Of a DNA stretch of 64,000 nt, positions 31,012 through 45,842 are shown piece by piece. This DNA is from Muraenolepis orangiensis (lineage: Eukaryota > Chordata > Actinopteri > Gadiformes > Muraenolepididae). How positions within the stretch are numbered: position 1 is the stretch's first letter; every line of letters starts with the position of its first letter. The notes beneath the pieces were generated by a model. It saw only the letters and a program-made list of their open reading frames with translations. It was not told the origin of the DNA and did not search any database. The translations under genes were made by a program, and so were the position numbers. The stretch lies in assembly GCA_027704905.1 (NCBI GenBank), contig CM050999.1, positions 4,821,951 to 4,885,950 of the forward strand, written 5' to 3'.

Positions 31012-32143
31012 TTTATTAATGCTTTATAAGCAAGGCATATTGATTGGGTTTCCTATATAAATAGCAGTTAAGGCATGTTGTGCAGAAGCAAAAGTAATTA
31101 AAAGTAATTTGTTTAAAAATTCTCAATTGCGCCTCATAATGTTGACAGGCAGTGCCAATTAAGACACAGAAATAGAATGATTTATTTTTTACAAATATGC
31201 AAATACAAGCTAGCAAGCAAATGTCATAATTTCAGAATTATGACATATGCTCTTTTTGTCTCTCTGTTATAAGATGGCGAACACAAAATGTTTAAAAGTA
31301 AAGGTTATCTGGTAACCATTATTCATCATGATCGCACCTTTAGTGTTTTGGTTTAATTCAACCAATACAATGAAAAGTGTGTAATAATAAACTGCTGTGC
31401 AGTAGAGAATGAAGCCAAAGCTTAAATTAAGTGAATTCCAATGAGATGTTGTGGACATCACACCTAAAATAATCACATGTGCCCACATCATAACAGTTGA
31501 TGGCCAAAAACAAATAATGTGTTTAAAGTTTTTAAGGCTCACTCTTCATCAATGCAAATTGTCTATCTGATTTGGCTGTTGCACACGTTTCCTTTTCCTG
31601 TGTGAAGCTCAGAGTCCATCACCAACCCACTCTCACGCTTCTCCCATGTATGGGATGTCCTCTCCCGGTCCAAAAAATAACAACTTATATGAAGACGCTA
31701 CCTCCGTCAAACGGATGACGTCTCCTGTGATGTCTGATATCAAAGCCACAATGCGCTCTGCTTCTCAGGGGAAACCGGGACACAGATAGCCCTAGGAAAT
31801 CATTGCTATTATTCACATCATAATCTCTTTAGTGGCTGACTAGCCCAAACCATCTTTTCTTCAGCTTGTCTATAGGGCAGTAATTGAAGTGTTGGCACCC
31901 AGACCAGTAAGCTGATCTCTGCCTCCACGGGACAAACAGACAGAGAACAATAGCCATTTCCAATGGCCTTTAAAGCACCAGGCTGTACACAGCTGTACAG
32001 TCCCAGGCCAGTTAAACTGGACCGAAATAATTAAAATGTGAAGATAAATCAACCACATTGAGCCACAGTAACATCACATTAACCAAAGGGTATTAGACCC
32101 AGCGGTCAGCCCTGACGGTGCCGTCGTCACTAAACGGCACATT
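31012..32143 (-). other. Probable 3' UTR of cipc
   Basis: On the minus strand AATAAAG lies at 31013-31019 (plus: ctttatt), about 1.1 kb after the cipc stop codon. The interval has no other gene and is moderately AT-rich, as expected for a 3' UTR. The extent is inferred. Confidence 0.5.
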
Positions 32144-34163
<2,020 letters not shown>

Positions 34164-34196
34164 GCTAAACTCTAAAGGGTTAAAGCAAAACGTCCA

Positions 34197-34307
<111 letters not shown>

Positions 34308-34662
34308 CTATATTTAGTTAATTTCACAGCATTCATCTTGTCAAGGGAAAGGGCCGTTAGACACACGTCAATAATGCCACGTTGTCTGGTATTCAACCAG
34401 AGAGATTATAGGGACTCCAGACGTAGAAGTATCATCGTTTCTCTCGTGTTTATCAGCACTAGACTCGCCTGTTTTGGGCGCAATTTCCTTGTGTAGTGTA
34501 TTTTTATACCCTAAGTATAGAACTAAAACACTGTCTGTGATACTGTATGCATTGTAAGAGCCATGTGTTTAGATTAATATAAACAAGCGGCCAACAGGCG
34601 ACACTAGGACGACGGAACGAGACCACCTGGAGTTTCTGTCTACAAACTTGTGACGTAACAAA

Positions 34663-35925
34663 GGCACCCTGACCAATAGGAGTAGTAGATGTTTGTTGTA
34701 CCCTGACCAATAGGAGTAGTAGATGTTTGTTGTACCCTGACCAATAGGAGTAGTAGATGTTTGTTGTACCCTGACCAATAGGAGTAGTAGATGTTTGTTG
34801 TCCCCTGACCAATAGGAGTAGTAGATGTTTGTTGTACCGTGACCAATAGGAGTAGTAGATGTTTGTTGTACCCTGACCAATAGGAGTAGTAGATGTTTGT
34901 TGTACCGTGACCAATAGGAGTAGTAGATGTTTGTTGTACCCTGACCAATAGGAGTAGTAGATGTTTGTTGTACCCTGACCAATAGGAGTAGTAGATGTTT
35001 GTTGTACCCTGACCAATAGGAGTAGTAGATGTTTGTTGTCCCCTGACCAATAGGAGTAGTAGATGTTTGTTATACCCTGACCAATAGGAGTAGTAGATGT
35101 TGGTTGTACCCTGACCAATAGGAGTAGTAGATGTTTGTTGTACCCTGACCAATAGGAGTAGTAGATGTTTGTTGTACCCTGACCAATAGGAGTAGTAGAT
35201 GTTTGTTGTACCGTGACCAATAGGAGTAGTAGATGTTTGTTGTACCCTGACCAATAGGAGTAGTAGATGTTTGTTGTACCCTGACCAATAGGAGTAGTAG
35301 ATGTTTGTTGTACCCTGACCAATAGGAGTAGTAGATGTTTGTTGTCCCCTGACCAATAGGAGTAGTAGATGTTTGTTATACCCTGACCAATAGGAGTAGT
35401 AGATGTTTGTTATACCCTGACCAATAGGAGTAGTAGATGTTTGTTGTACCGTGACCAATAGGAGTAGTAGATGTTTGTTGTACCGTGACCAATAGGAGTA
35501 GTAGATGTTTGTTGTACCGTGACCAATAGGAGTAGTAGATGTTTGTTGTACCGTGACCAATAGGAGTAGTAGATGTTTGTTGTACCCTGACCAATAGGAG
35601 TAGTAGATGTTTGTTGTACCGTGACCAATAGGAGTAGTAGATGTTTGTTGTACCGTGACCAATAGGAGTAGTAGATGTTTGTTGTACCGTGACCAATAGG
35701 AGTAGTAGATGTTTGTTATACCCTGACCAATAGGAGTAGTAGATGTTTGTTGTACCGTGACCAATAGGAGTAGTAGATGTTTGTTGTACCGTGACCAATA
35801 GGAGTAGTAGATGTTTGTTGTACCGTGACCAATAGGAGTAGTAGATGTTTGTTGTACCGTGACCAATAGGAGTAGTAGATGTTTGTTGTACCCTGACCAA
35901 TAGGAGTAGTAGATGTTTGTTGTAC
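34663..35925. repeat. 34-bp CCAAT-containing minisatellite
   Basis: About 37 copies of the unit accctgaccaataggagtag plus tagatgtttgttgt. Variants (accgtg, cccctg, ttataccc) recur in patterned blocks. Each unit has one CCAAT pentamer. The unit has no stop on the minus strand in any frame, giving false frames of up to ~408 codons. It lies in the inferred 5' intron of cipc. Confidence 0.97.
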
Positions 35926-37069
35926 TACTTTCTATATAACTTTTGGTGAAGAAACGCGTCGTCAGTCTGTACTAATTGGCACGGCAGGCTCCATCATGCT
36001 GCAGTAGATGAATTTGATGCTTTGTTCAATAAAGATATTGAACTTAGTATCCGGACCGAGTACAAATTATACTATACTTGAACATGGGATCAGGCACAGC
36101 CGGAGACCAGTTTGTGTAGGATCTCATGGTACCAGGAACCCAAGCCTAGCAATTACAGAGCTATGCAATGGAGGGTGGAAGGCAACCGCCTGATAAAGGC
36201 CTGCTGCAGCTGCAGGGCTGTCCTCAGCTCACCCTGAAGCAGGGCGGGTTCGCTGGTATGTGAATGTGTAATGGTACCACATCACACACACACACACACA
36301 CACCACACACACACACACACACACCCACCACTTTGAAGTCGCAATTAAAGAATGTTTAATCAAATTGTTTTAATGTGACCATGGTATTTTTGATGACTTC
36401 TGGGAATAGTCTGGGCTACAGTGAATGCTACAGTTTGTAGCCCAGATGTCGATGTGTTTATAATGTGTCTGTTGTTTGTCAGTATAATGATGGTTACTAC
36501 CAGTGCCATTAGTTCTATCTTATTGGGGTTGGCCTACTAATAACGTATCATTGACTGGAGAATCTCACTCACACACACACACGTTAAGGTCGAGCAGGAC
36601 CAGTGCGACAAGTCCTTCCACATCTCCCAGAGCTGGTGTCGATGACACGTGACTTCTATCACTATATTGTTGTTTATGAGGACATAGCCTCGGATACGTG
36701 CTTAGTTTTATTCTAGGACCACTTCAGTTTGTCAACACTATTAGTATTTAGTAGTATATAGTATTTGCCATTGTACAGTAAGCGTCCCACTTTGAACTAC
36801 ACGCCTGTAGTTCATCGTTTAGGAATGTTAAAATGTGATTATTATGATAAACAGAGAGAGAGAGTCGTTATGTAACAACTTGGACCACTCACCCCCTATA
36901 CCGAACACACATCCTCTCGCACACTTGTCAACATGAATTTGGTAATACAGCAATAGTGTCACTCATATAGAATTAGAAGTTATACACACACAACCCCCCC
37001 CCCCCCCACACACACACACACACACCATTCAAGTGTACTGTATTGACATCATTGTCATTGTTTTTCTCT

Positions 37070-37222
37070 CATATATATCTATAGATATATAACTATCTAT
37101 AGATATAAAACTATAGATATATATATATCTATATATATATATATATAGATAGATATGTATATAGATATATATCTATCTATCTATCTATCTAGATAGATAT
37201 GTATATAGATATATATATTTGA
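37070..37222. repeat. (TA/TC)n low-complexity tract
   Basis: Palindromic tatctatagatata-type sequence with gatagata and ctatctat runs, ~20-170 bp downstream of the inferred cipc exon 1 donor. Confidence 0.9.
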
Positions 37223-37239
37223 TCCAACTATACACTTAC

Positions 37240-37435
37240 CTCGGAAGGCAGGCCGGATCAGGAGCGGTTGGGTCCCTGGCCCGGGGGGGCCCTGGCCGGG
37301 GGGGGGGGGGGGCCTGAGGGAGCGTCTCAGGTCACCGTAACCGCACATCACGTCATGTCATGATCTCTACGGTCGGTTTTCTCAGGACAAGTGAACACTT
37401 GGCGGTCGTCCACCGGTTTGTTTTTGACGCATGAC
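37240..37435 (-). other. cipc: Inferred 5' non-coding exon 1 of cipc
   Basis: On the minus strand the sequence ccttccgag|gtaagtg gives a near-perfect donor at 37240. A TATA box sits at 37461-37467 (minus), which would place the start of transcription near 37435. The GC-rich interval contains a run of about 16 G on the plus strand. No start codon with a long frame is seen, so it is treated as 5' UTR. Inference only. Confidence 0.55.
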
Positions 37436-37460
37436 AATAAGTAAACAATGATTTACCGCC

Positions 37461-37467
37461 TTTTATA
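37461..37467 (-). promoter_or_regulatory. cipc: TATA box (cipc promoter candidate)
   Basis: On the minus strand the sequence is gtgtataaaaggcgg, a consensus TATAAAA in a GC-rich setting. Confidence 0.6.
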
Positions 37468-37554
37468 CACGTCCTCTATCAACCCATTGTTGGACCACCC
37501 ACTGAGTGGCGGCAGCACGTTCCCCCTTTAAGACGACGACGGGGGGTTCGTGCG

Positions 37555-37660
37555 GGACCTGGTGACAGCCAATCAGAGCGCTGACGCGGGACCTGGTGAC
37601 AGCCAATCAGAGCGCTGACGCGGGACCTGGTGACAGCCAATCGGAGCGCACCGCACGTGT
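37555..37660 (-). promoter_or_regulatory. cipc: Triplicated CCAAT unit and E-box upstream of cipc
   Basis: Three 34-bp tandem copies of gcgggacctggtgacagcca plus atcagagcgctgac each hold a CCAATC box (37569, 37603, 37638). A perfect E-box CACGTG follows at 37654-37659, and two ggcgg-type GC elements lie nearby. They sit ~100-220 bp upstream of the inferred start site. CACGTG is the site bound by CLOCK-BMAL1. The regulatory role is inferred. Confidence 0.6.
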
Positions 37661-37916
37661 CTGGGCGGGCAGTCTGCAGCATGTCCCCGCAGTCATGCGC
37701 AAGCAGCTCTACAGGGCGTCCACTTCACGGCAAGTGATGACGCGAATGAGTTATTTCAGAGGATAATAATCTCCATGTCGTGTTCACAGGACATTATAAC
37801 GAAGCCTCAGACGGCCTTGCATCAGTAAGAGCATTTTGTAATTCATTATGCAAAAAGCAGGGTGACCAGCGAGCTCTTCACGCACCCCACGCTCTCCCAC
37901 CAGTCTATCCGATGTC

Positions 37917-38065
37917 TATCTATCCAGTGTGTACCTATCCAGTGTGTACCTATCCAGTGTGTACCTATCCAGTGTGTACCTATCCAGTGTGTACCTATCC
38001 AGTGTGTATCTATCCAGTGTGTATCTATCAGTGTGTATCTATCCAGTGTCTATCTATCCAGTGTC
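37917..38065. repeat. 15-bp minisatellite
   Basis: About ten copies of ctatccagtgtgtac with atc and tct variants, between the cipc promoter and the ccnp 3' end. Confidence 0.93.
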
Positions 38066-38154
38066 GGTCAGACGCAAGAGCAGTGGCCCAAAGACCGCAT
38101 GGTCCAGGACACAAGTGACAGTGAAAGAGAATCAGTCCTAGTTTACAGCAGATT

Positions 38155-38533
38155 AACTTTATTTTTAACATTAAAAATAATCAAATGATTTGACAAGACA
38201 GCCCTGTTCTCCCAAGGAACTGAGATCAGAAGCAACATGAAACATTATACAGATATTTTCCAAATCAGCAGCAGGATAAGAGCGATAAAACTTAATTTTG
38301 CCAATGGGCTGGCAGTGGCAATCCACACATCGCTCTACTGAGCAAACAGTCTTTGGCAAAGCGCTTCGGCCGATCTTCCGCACGCCTCCTTCAGTAAACT
38401 GTGGCTCCACACGCTCACCGCTTAAGATCCTCGTCCAGTCTTTGTTGCGCCCGTGCCTCAGTGGGCAATCTTTTCACACAACATTCATTCTGTCCGCGCT
38501 ACAGCCCGTCGTGCCGGGTCAGGTGGGCCCGGG
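38155..38533 (-). terminator. ccnp: ccnp 3' UTR with poly(A) signal
   Basis: Minus-strand AATAAAGTTAATC at about 38153-38165 lies ~370 bp after the ccnp stop codon. The interval codes for nothing else. Confidence 0.6.
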
Positions 38534-41500
38534 TCAGGTGTGCAGAGGAGGCAGCGCTAGCAGACAGGAAGCGCTTTGGAGCGCCGGGTGGCTGCTGACT
38601 TGCATGGTTCCCGCAGTGGAATATTTGAGGAAGGTGGTGCGGTTCTCCTGGCTGTGGGCCGTGGTGGCCGCCCCCGCTAGGATGTGCATGATCCTCAGGA
38701 GAGCCGTCTCACTGAAACCCACAGGGACAGAACAGTCAAAAACATGACAAAAATAATAATAACTTTTGGGGTGGCTGCCCCCACCCTATACTTGTAAAGC
38801 GCTTTGGATAAAAGCGCTATATAAAAGCCGGCATTATTATTATGCTGGGTCCATTATAGTCTTTATAAGTTCGGCTGAAGACTGACATGCTTACCCAGGC
38901 CTTTTGACAAACGTCATCGTTATTTATTTTATCTTTTTACTTAGACTCATCACTTGTCAAGTGCCTTGGGTTTAATGAAAGGCACGATAGAAAATGCAAT
39001 TCATATCATAAAATTTAAAAAAAAAAAGGAAATTACTGCAGCTTATATTTTTGCTCACCACAGCCAAAAGCAACACACGTACATACCAACCTTTAAAGAA
39101 ATCACACTAAAGCAATGCATTACATGTACAAAGCGGAGCTGAACATTGGCAGAGTTAAAACGCAGACTCCGGCACCACACCTGCCGATGTGGACGCTGGA
39201 GGCGATGCACCAGGCGGTGTCTCCGTCGGGCGTGGGGGGCTCCTGGAGCACCCTGCGGGCCAGGCACAGGGCCGCACCTGCCAGCTGCATGGGCAAGAAC
39301 ACCACGCACTGGCCCTCCAGGAGGGAGAGCTCCAGCAGGTAGCGCGCCATCCACACTACCTGCCAACGCAAACACAAAGTTAAGGTTTAAAACTAATACA
39401 AACTCTTCAGTACGCAAGTCAACGTGAGTCTCTAAAAATGCTTCTCTAGAGAGACTTGCAGGATATACGAAATCTGCATTATAACTTCTCCCAACTGCGC
39501 ATTCATGAGACAGATTCAGCATTTTCCTTTAAATGTTAGGAACCAATTTATTAGGTAATCCAAATGAAGTTAATGAATATTGACACCATTATCTGTATAA
39601 AAAGCGCAAATGATAAACGCATAACAAACCAATCAGGTTAACATTGCGGTTAATGCGTCATGTTGACAGTCCCCCGTTCCAGTGCAGCGCCCCCGGGTGG
39701 CCCACCTTGGCGCTGCAGCGAGCGATGGTGGCGGTCAGCAGGAGGAAGTGCAGCGGAGGACAGTGGCTCAGGTCGAACTGGAGACCACAGAGCACGCGGC
39801 GCTCCATCCTCAGCAACTGCTTTTTGGTGTAGCCGTTATCCATCAGGTAGCAGAGCTCCGACACCTAGGATGGGATATGTTCTTTATATTATTAGTATCG
39901 GCAGAATCAGAAACATTGACACAAAACACTACAGCTATTCCATCAATCATAACTGTACTCCAGAAGGCCCAGGGGCTTTGTAACGAGGTAAACATCCCAC
40001 TTAAGAAGCTGGCCCAGTCTTGGTGTCGCTGGTCAATCATTACCTAAACCACGACTCGGATTCCCTGCATCAGCAGATTCATCTTATTCCAGCAAATGGC
40101 TGTATGCCATTTCAGGGTCACTGGGGTCAGCGGCGCATGTGTGCTGGGATTACATTTCAGGACTGCTGGACATTCTAATTATTACTACAACAAAATAACG
40201 TACTGCCCCTTTCCCCTTTGTGGGTCAGAAGCATTTCAACCCATTTAAGCTGGGAGAGGCACACGCCTCATTACAGTCATTGAACCCTCATACAGTTCAT
40301 TTAAAAATCAGTTGTAAATATCCCAGCCACAATTATAGTAAAATGAAACCGAATGCTGCCATCACGGCCAAGATACACATTCCACTTGTTGACCCATGAA
40401 CAAGTGGAGCCAATCACATCAGCCCAGGAGAACCCACTAAACATACCATCTAGTGGGGTGGTCATCGTTATCTTGAAATGGGTCCTTTTGACGCCTTCTC
40501 ATTCAGACAAAGAACACCACGGTAAACAATGAGACATCTGAGGGAGGAGTCTGGCTGTACCTCAGGGAGGAGACACTCCTCCTTCTTGGCCGCCAGAAAG
40601 AGGCAGACCACACCCAGCAGCTGCAGGTTGGCGGTGGACACCATGACCTGCCTTAGGCCTCGGTTCATCAGGTTGATGGCCAGGTACAGAGTCTCATCCT
40701 GGAAGTGCAACACCTCCTGGGGAGGGACAGACGATTTTAAATGAGTCATAAAGTTAAAGCAATCCCATTATCCACTGACTGGCCACCGACTTTGGTACAG
40801 AAGTGTCAACCAAGACATGACTCATTCTAAATATTTGTTGGCTAGCCTTTCTACACATTATAAAAATAACGCAGAGCCCTTACGTGAACCTGGATCAACC
40901 AGTCCACCAGCACGGTCCGTGTGGTGTCCGTGAAGGGCTTGGGCAGCTCACTACTGGAGAAGGTGTTGCGATACTGATTCCTCTGTTGGGGGTGAAAAGA
41001 CAAAACATCGCCGGTCCTCTTAGAAGAGTCATTGACGGTAGTAGCTGCCTGTGTGGGATTGTTCCCAGACAACCTGGCTGTATGATTTGGGATTAAATAA
41101 TAAAAAAACAAAAAGGATCTAGACAGACCATCATGTCCCCAAACATGTCCCAGGCATACGCCCGGTCCCAGGTGAGGTCTAGCTTCTCCATGGCCTTCTC
41201 CACCTCATGGCGCAGCAGACTGGGCACCAAGCTCGCCAACCTGCAGTCGGCCTCGCTCAATAGGCCCACTGTAGAGAAGCCCCACACACCACACCCACAC
41301 CACCCACACCACACACCACACACACACACCACCACACACACACCACCACACCCCCCCACCACACCCCACACCCCACACACACCCACACACACACACACAC
41401 CACACCACCACACACACACACACACACCACCACACACACACACCCACCCACCACACACACCCACACACACACACACACACACACACCCACACACACACAC

Positions 41501-41558
41501 ACACACACACACCACACACACACACCCCACACACACACACACACACCCACACACCACA

Positions 41559-41604
<46 letters not shown>

Positions 41605-41630
41605 CCCACCACACACACACACACACACAC

Positions 41631-41667
<37 letters not shown>

Positions 41668-42538
41668 CATCTTCAGCGGTAACACGGCAGCATGACGACA
41701 ACCACAGGACTGGAAACAGTAGAGTATATCCTGGGCCGCTTGCAGAAGCTAAAGTCATCCATGTTTGTCGGACACCCACGGATGTCACCAGTGGAAGTGG
41801 AAAACGAACTAACTATGGAGACTATGGTGGCAGTCAACACATAAAACCAGTGCTTTAATAATATTGTATGCAAACGTGGACATTTGTGTAAAGGCCGTTC
41901 TAGTGTGACACCCTTGGAACAAACGCACATCAGACCCTCTTGTATGGTGAAATACACATGCACGTCCCAGATGGCAAATCGCACCATTGTCATAGTAGCC
42001 AGCGTTGATGCAGTCACTTGTTGACACTGGCAGCCTCCTGTCCTGCAGACGCAAACAACGGATCAATAATTAAAATGTTTGAATGCAAAATAAACATAAC
42101 TCAAGGAAGAAGGATCAACAGAAATAAGTGTAGTCCCTTTACCCATCTACATTGTACACCCTCCCCCTTCAGGCCTGCCCGGTGCTCGGCTCCTTCTGGC
42201 GGGTGTCTGAGATCTCTAGGCCCGCATGCGTTGGCCCACGTTCGGAGGGGTGGACGCTTCTCTTCCGCCTGCAAGACGCGATTTTGGTACGGGTTAGGCC
42301 ACACATTGCGGGCCACAAGGGGAGGGAAACATTCATGTAAATAACACCCACAACCGACCAGAGAATGTGCATCACTTCAACTCTTAAAAAAGCAGAGGCA
42401 AGCCCAGTTCTCCAACACAATCGAGTGGCGGAGGTAATTCAGCCAACATGTCGGTTTGAGGACGGTTTACACCATGACGCTCACCTTCTTGTGTAAGTCC
42501 AACAGTGGCTTGGCGTCGCAGAACCCGATCTGGGCCAT
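38534..42538 (-). CDS. ccnp: Cyclin P (cyclin N-terminal domain-containing 2)
   Basis: Eight exons on the minus strand: 42538-42485, 42268-42160, 41268-41129, 40982-40884, 40716-40561, 39864-39706, 39359-39181, 38711-38534. They sum to 1074 bp, 357 residues (human CCNP is ~307), with phases consistent at every junction. The cyclin box starts at ELPKPFTDTTR, with the signature RTVLVDWLIQVH at residues 123-134, then QLLGVVCLFLAAKKEECLLP, NGYTKKQLLRMERRVL and the second fold WMARYLLELSLLEGQ. Start MAQIGFCDAK has a good context (acaATGG). Cyclin P is a poorly studied atypical cyclin; a CDK partner is not established. The gene lies beside akt2, as in human 19q13.2, which supports orthology. The donor chosen for exon 2 (gagg|gtgtac) is the only one that fits the phase of exon 3. 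Confidence 0.88.
38760..38845. repeat. SINE/LINE 3' tail fragment
   Basis: Contains cttgtaaagcgctttggata and aaagcgctatataaaagccg then (ATT)n. It resembles the element end at 27400-27510. Last ccnp intron. Confidence 0.65.
41280..41668. repeat. CA/CCA-rich tract
   Basis: About 390 bp of (CA)n broken by cc. It lies just upstream, in transcript direction, of the ccnp exon that starts at 41268. The intron end cttctctacag follows directly. Confidence 0.95.
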
Positions 42539-43034
42539 TGTTATCCCAGCCTGCGAGTCCCCTCAGACCAAGGCTGCAGCTACTTATCCACGAGGAGAGG
42601 AAGGTCACGGTCCGTCTGCTGGCTGCTCTCTTTCATAAAGACAGGTGATTAGTGCTGATTGGTGCTGAGGAGCATCCAATGAGGTTTGGAGGTAGAGACT
42701 CCAGGGGTTCTGGGTTTGAGGCTGTGGGCCTCCCCTCAGACTGACCTCTTGCTTGGTTTCAGTTCCTGAATGCCTCTGGGATCATAATGATTGTTTTTTT
42801 CCGATGCCATAGCCAATCAACACTTGAGCCAAGATAGCCTAATACTGCTGTTTGACATCACTAACTGACTAACTGCACCAAATACAGAACTATTGTTAGG
42901 GTCTGTCCTAATAAGGCTTTTTTCCCCCAGAGTTTCTGAATAAAAAATTCCCCAAACTTCCTGTAAAAAAAAAAGATTCTTAAACGTCCTGTATCTGAGT
43001 CTGAACTGTCTCTCTTTCACCAGATAACACCTGT

Positions 43035-43285
43035 GCCGTAGACCCTACCTGTACACAGGTAGGCCCACACCTATTTTAATTTGATATGTAATTGTATACC
43101 TGTTTTTAGTTTTTTTTGGTAGACAGTTTATACATATTTTAAATATTATTCAACAACTGTACATTATATATTACCATGCACTTTACTGCAACATTTGCAC
43201 TCTGGTTAGATGCCAAATTCCTTTCGATGTACTGTACTTGTGCTGTGCAACGACAATACATTAGAATCTAATCCAATCAGAGAGT
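43035..43285 (+). repeat. Non-LTR element 3' end, copy 1
   Basis: Holds ccatgcactttactgcaaca, tttgcactctggttag and gtgctgtgcaacgacaatac. The reverse complement recurs at 47866-48010 and 48505-48615. Three copies of the 3' end of one element, probably an L2-like LINE. Confidence 0.7.
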
Positions 43286-45772
43286 ACTGCTTGTGGAGTC
43301 CTGCATGCCTTGTGGTCTGAGGAGAAGACCAGACAGGACGACAGGACACATACTTTAGGCGATGTGAAATGTTGATTGGCGTCGCGTTTCAATAAAACCC
43401 AGTTGTTGAGAACACAACTGAATCAAAATCAAAAATTGTTGTGTATTTTGTTTTGTTGGTGTATTACTTTATTTTTTGAAATTTTAAAAAGTAATTAAAC
43501 TTGAATGGCCATGTAGACCTGCTGCATTTCTCTAAAGCCTACTTGATTAGTTGGGCATGCACATCGTGGACATATCTCATCATCGTATACATACATACGC
43601 ATTGCAGGCTATGAATAAAGACAGACACTGAATCGTTCAGTAAAAATCTTTACTGGGACATAAGTTGCGAACGTTATAAGCTATCATAATGGAACAGGCA
43701 TCCCCTGTCACTTTGTAAAGTCTTGCAGTGTGTGTGTGTGTGTGTGTGTGTGGGGGGGGGGGTCCCCCCTCTATGGATTGTTTTTCTCGTCATCTGAACT
43801 TAAGTAACAAGCAAAAAAAGAAATAAAAACAAATCAAATGAAAATCAGATCTCGTTCCATCAGCATTAAGGTGACATTCGTGACCTTTAAGTTAGATCAC
43901 ACTCAGATACACCGTGGAACCACTCGAAAGCGGCAAATGAGTCACGACTAAAATGACAGGCGTCCCCTTCTATGGATGCTATTATCAAGCTGTTTTTGTT
44001 TTGGTATATACATACAGGTGAGCCACAGGTGTGTCATCGTGCCTGTGTGTGCCTACAGGAGGTCAGGGGTAGGGCGTCAGCTTGCATTTTCATTTGTAAA
44101 GCACTAACAAACAAAGCAGTTAGCAGCAAAGTGCAGTGTATGGCTTTATAAAAGCTTTGTGGCGTCCCCCTTAATGATGAAGGCAAAGAGAGACATCATC
44201 CTCAGGACCGGCCCAGCCGCTTCAGAAGGTGGACGCCAGGCTGTGATTGGCCATGCCTGAGCCAATGAGACGAGGTGCTGAAGTTGGACTAGTTGGAGAG
44301 GGGGGGGGGTGTGGGGGAGAAGAGCCATCGGTACCTGGAGTAACTCAGGGGGCCACTCGCTGCCACTTCGATGACATGACCTCACAGACGTGTCCTCCTC
44401 ACTCCTATGGAAATGTTTCTCTTAAATGAAAAAAAAACAAAACTTCTGCTCTCTCCACAACGCAACTCCACTGGAATATTGTGATAAAGGAAACCCGTTT
44501 GGCCCCGATCCTTGGTACTGACCACTTGTATTGAGTGTCAAGCTACATTTTAGGTTGAAAGCCAAAACAAAACAAAACGGTTCTGAAAGGAGGGTGATAA
44601 TGGAGACAAAATGAAACCGTGACGCAATGCAAAACGTATTTAAACAGCCGGCTGTAAAAGTAATGAGATGGAGAAACCAACGGAAAAGGAACAGCATTTG
44701 AAAGATTTTTTTAATATATATTATATTATATATACTCGAGACAATGTGTCTTCCAAAGTTGAAGGAATACATGGAAAAATGAAAACAAAATGAAAACAAA
44801 TCCAAAAAATATTTTTGCAAAGTTCAAAGAGATGTGGGCTCGCTCTACACTTGCAATTATGGAATTATATATGCTAAACTGTATGTATTATAGTATATAT
44901 CCATATATACTGTAATACTATGCTATATGTATTATAGTATACATACTATAATACATAGCATATATACTATAATACTATGCTATATGCATTATAGTATACA
45001 TACTATAATACTATGCTATATGTATTGTAGTATGTATACTTTAATACTATATGCTAATGGAAGACAAGTGTTTCAAATGTGCTGGCCGGAGGAAACATTC
45101 TGTATTACAAAAAAATATATATTCTTACTTGTTCCCGAGTATCTTCTGGGCAAAATAAGAAATGTATCCAAAAACAGACAGCATGAGAGAAATCTAAAGC
45201 AAAAGGAGGACCAAAAATGACATGTGGAATTATTCTAAGTGTACAATCTCCCAGGAAATCAGTCAATTCTTGGCCTCATTACAGCAAAAACAGCAATGAT
45301 TGAACCAATTTGTCATTCTTTAAATATGGGGGACATTCAAATGCTTAGTTTTGTTTTTAACGAAATAATAATACAAATCATTACACCGATACAGGACATG
45401 AAACAACTACTAAAGACCCGGCTAACGGACCCCACGCGACGTGGAGCTCAGCAGGCAGAGGGGTGGACACACCAACCACATGTTCAACAGCAGGACTACA
45501 AGGTCTAAGGAGGGTTTATATCTACAGGCAGTGACCTACTGAACTGCTAGGAGTGCTGCCACTTTCATCACATGTCATTAACATTACACTGTCATACTTT
45601 GCTGGATTCTCTGGACTCATCACAGTTACTGCACTGTATTCATGATGCTGCCGCACTACTGGCACTTTAAATGTTTGTTTTTGAAACATTTTTGTAAAAA
45701 AAACTAAAAACCATGTACATATCATTTATGTCACTTTGCTGCTCTTTTTGGTTTATTTTATTGTATATATCA

Positions 45773-45842
45773 TTTTACTGCGGGAGGGAATGGGGAGTAA
45801 GTGTTCCTATGTACTTGTTACAAATGGCAAATCAAAATCTTG
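45773..45842. repeat. Dispersed repeat with gggagggaatggggag core
   Basis: A copy of the family at 8338-8445 and 48088-48155: actgcgggagggaatgggga then gtaag..cctatgtacttgttac. Confidence 0.65.

Noticed and set aside
34504..35900. Long open frames (up to 408 codons) of TTPIGQGTTNIYYSYW type on the minus strand
   Set aside because: The 34-bp minisatellite unit has no stop codon in the frames concerned, so the open frame is automatic. No start context, no homology, and the frame content repeats every 102 bp.
41093..41858. HTHTPPHTHT and CVCVCVG frames of up to 241 codons
   Set aside because: CA-rich repeat. Only 41129-41268 is coding, as a ccnp exon.
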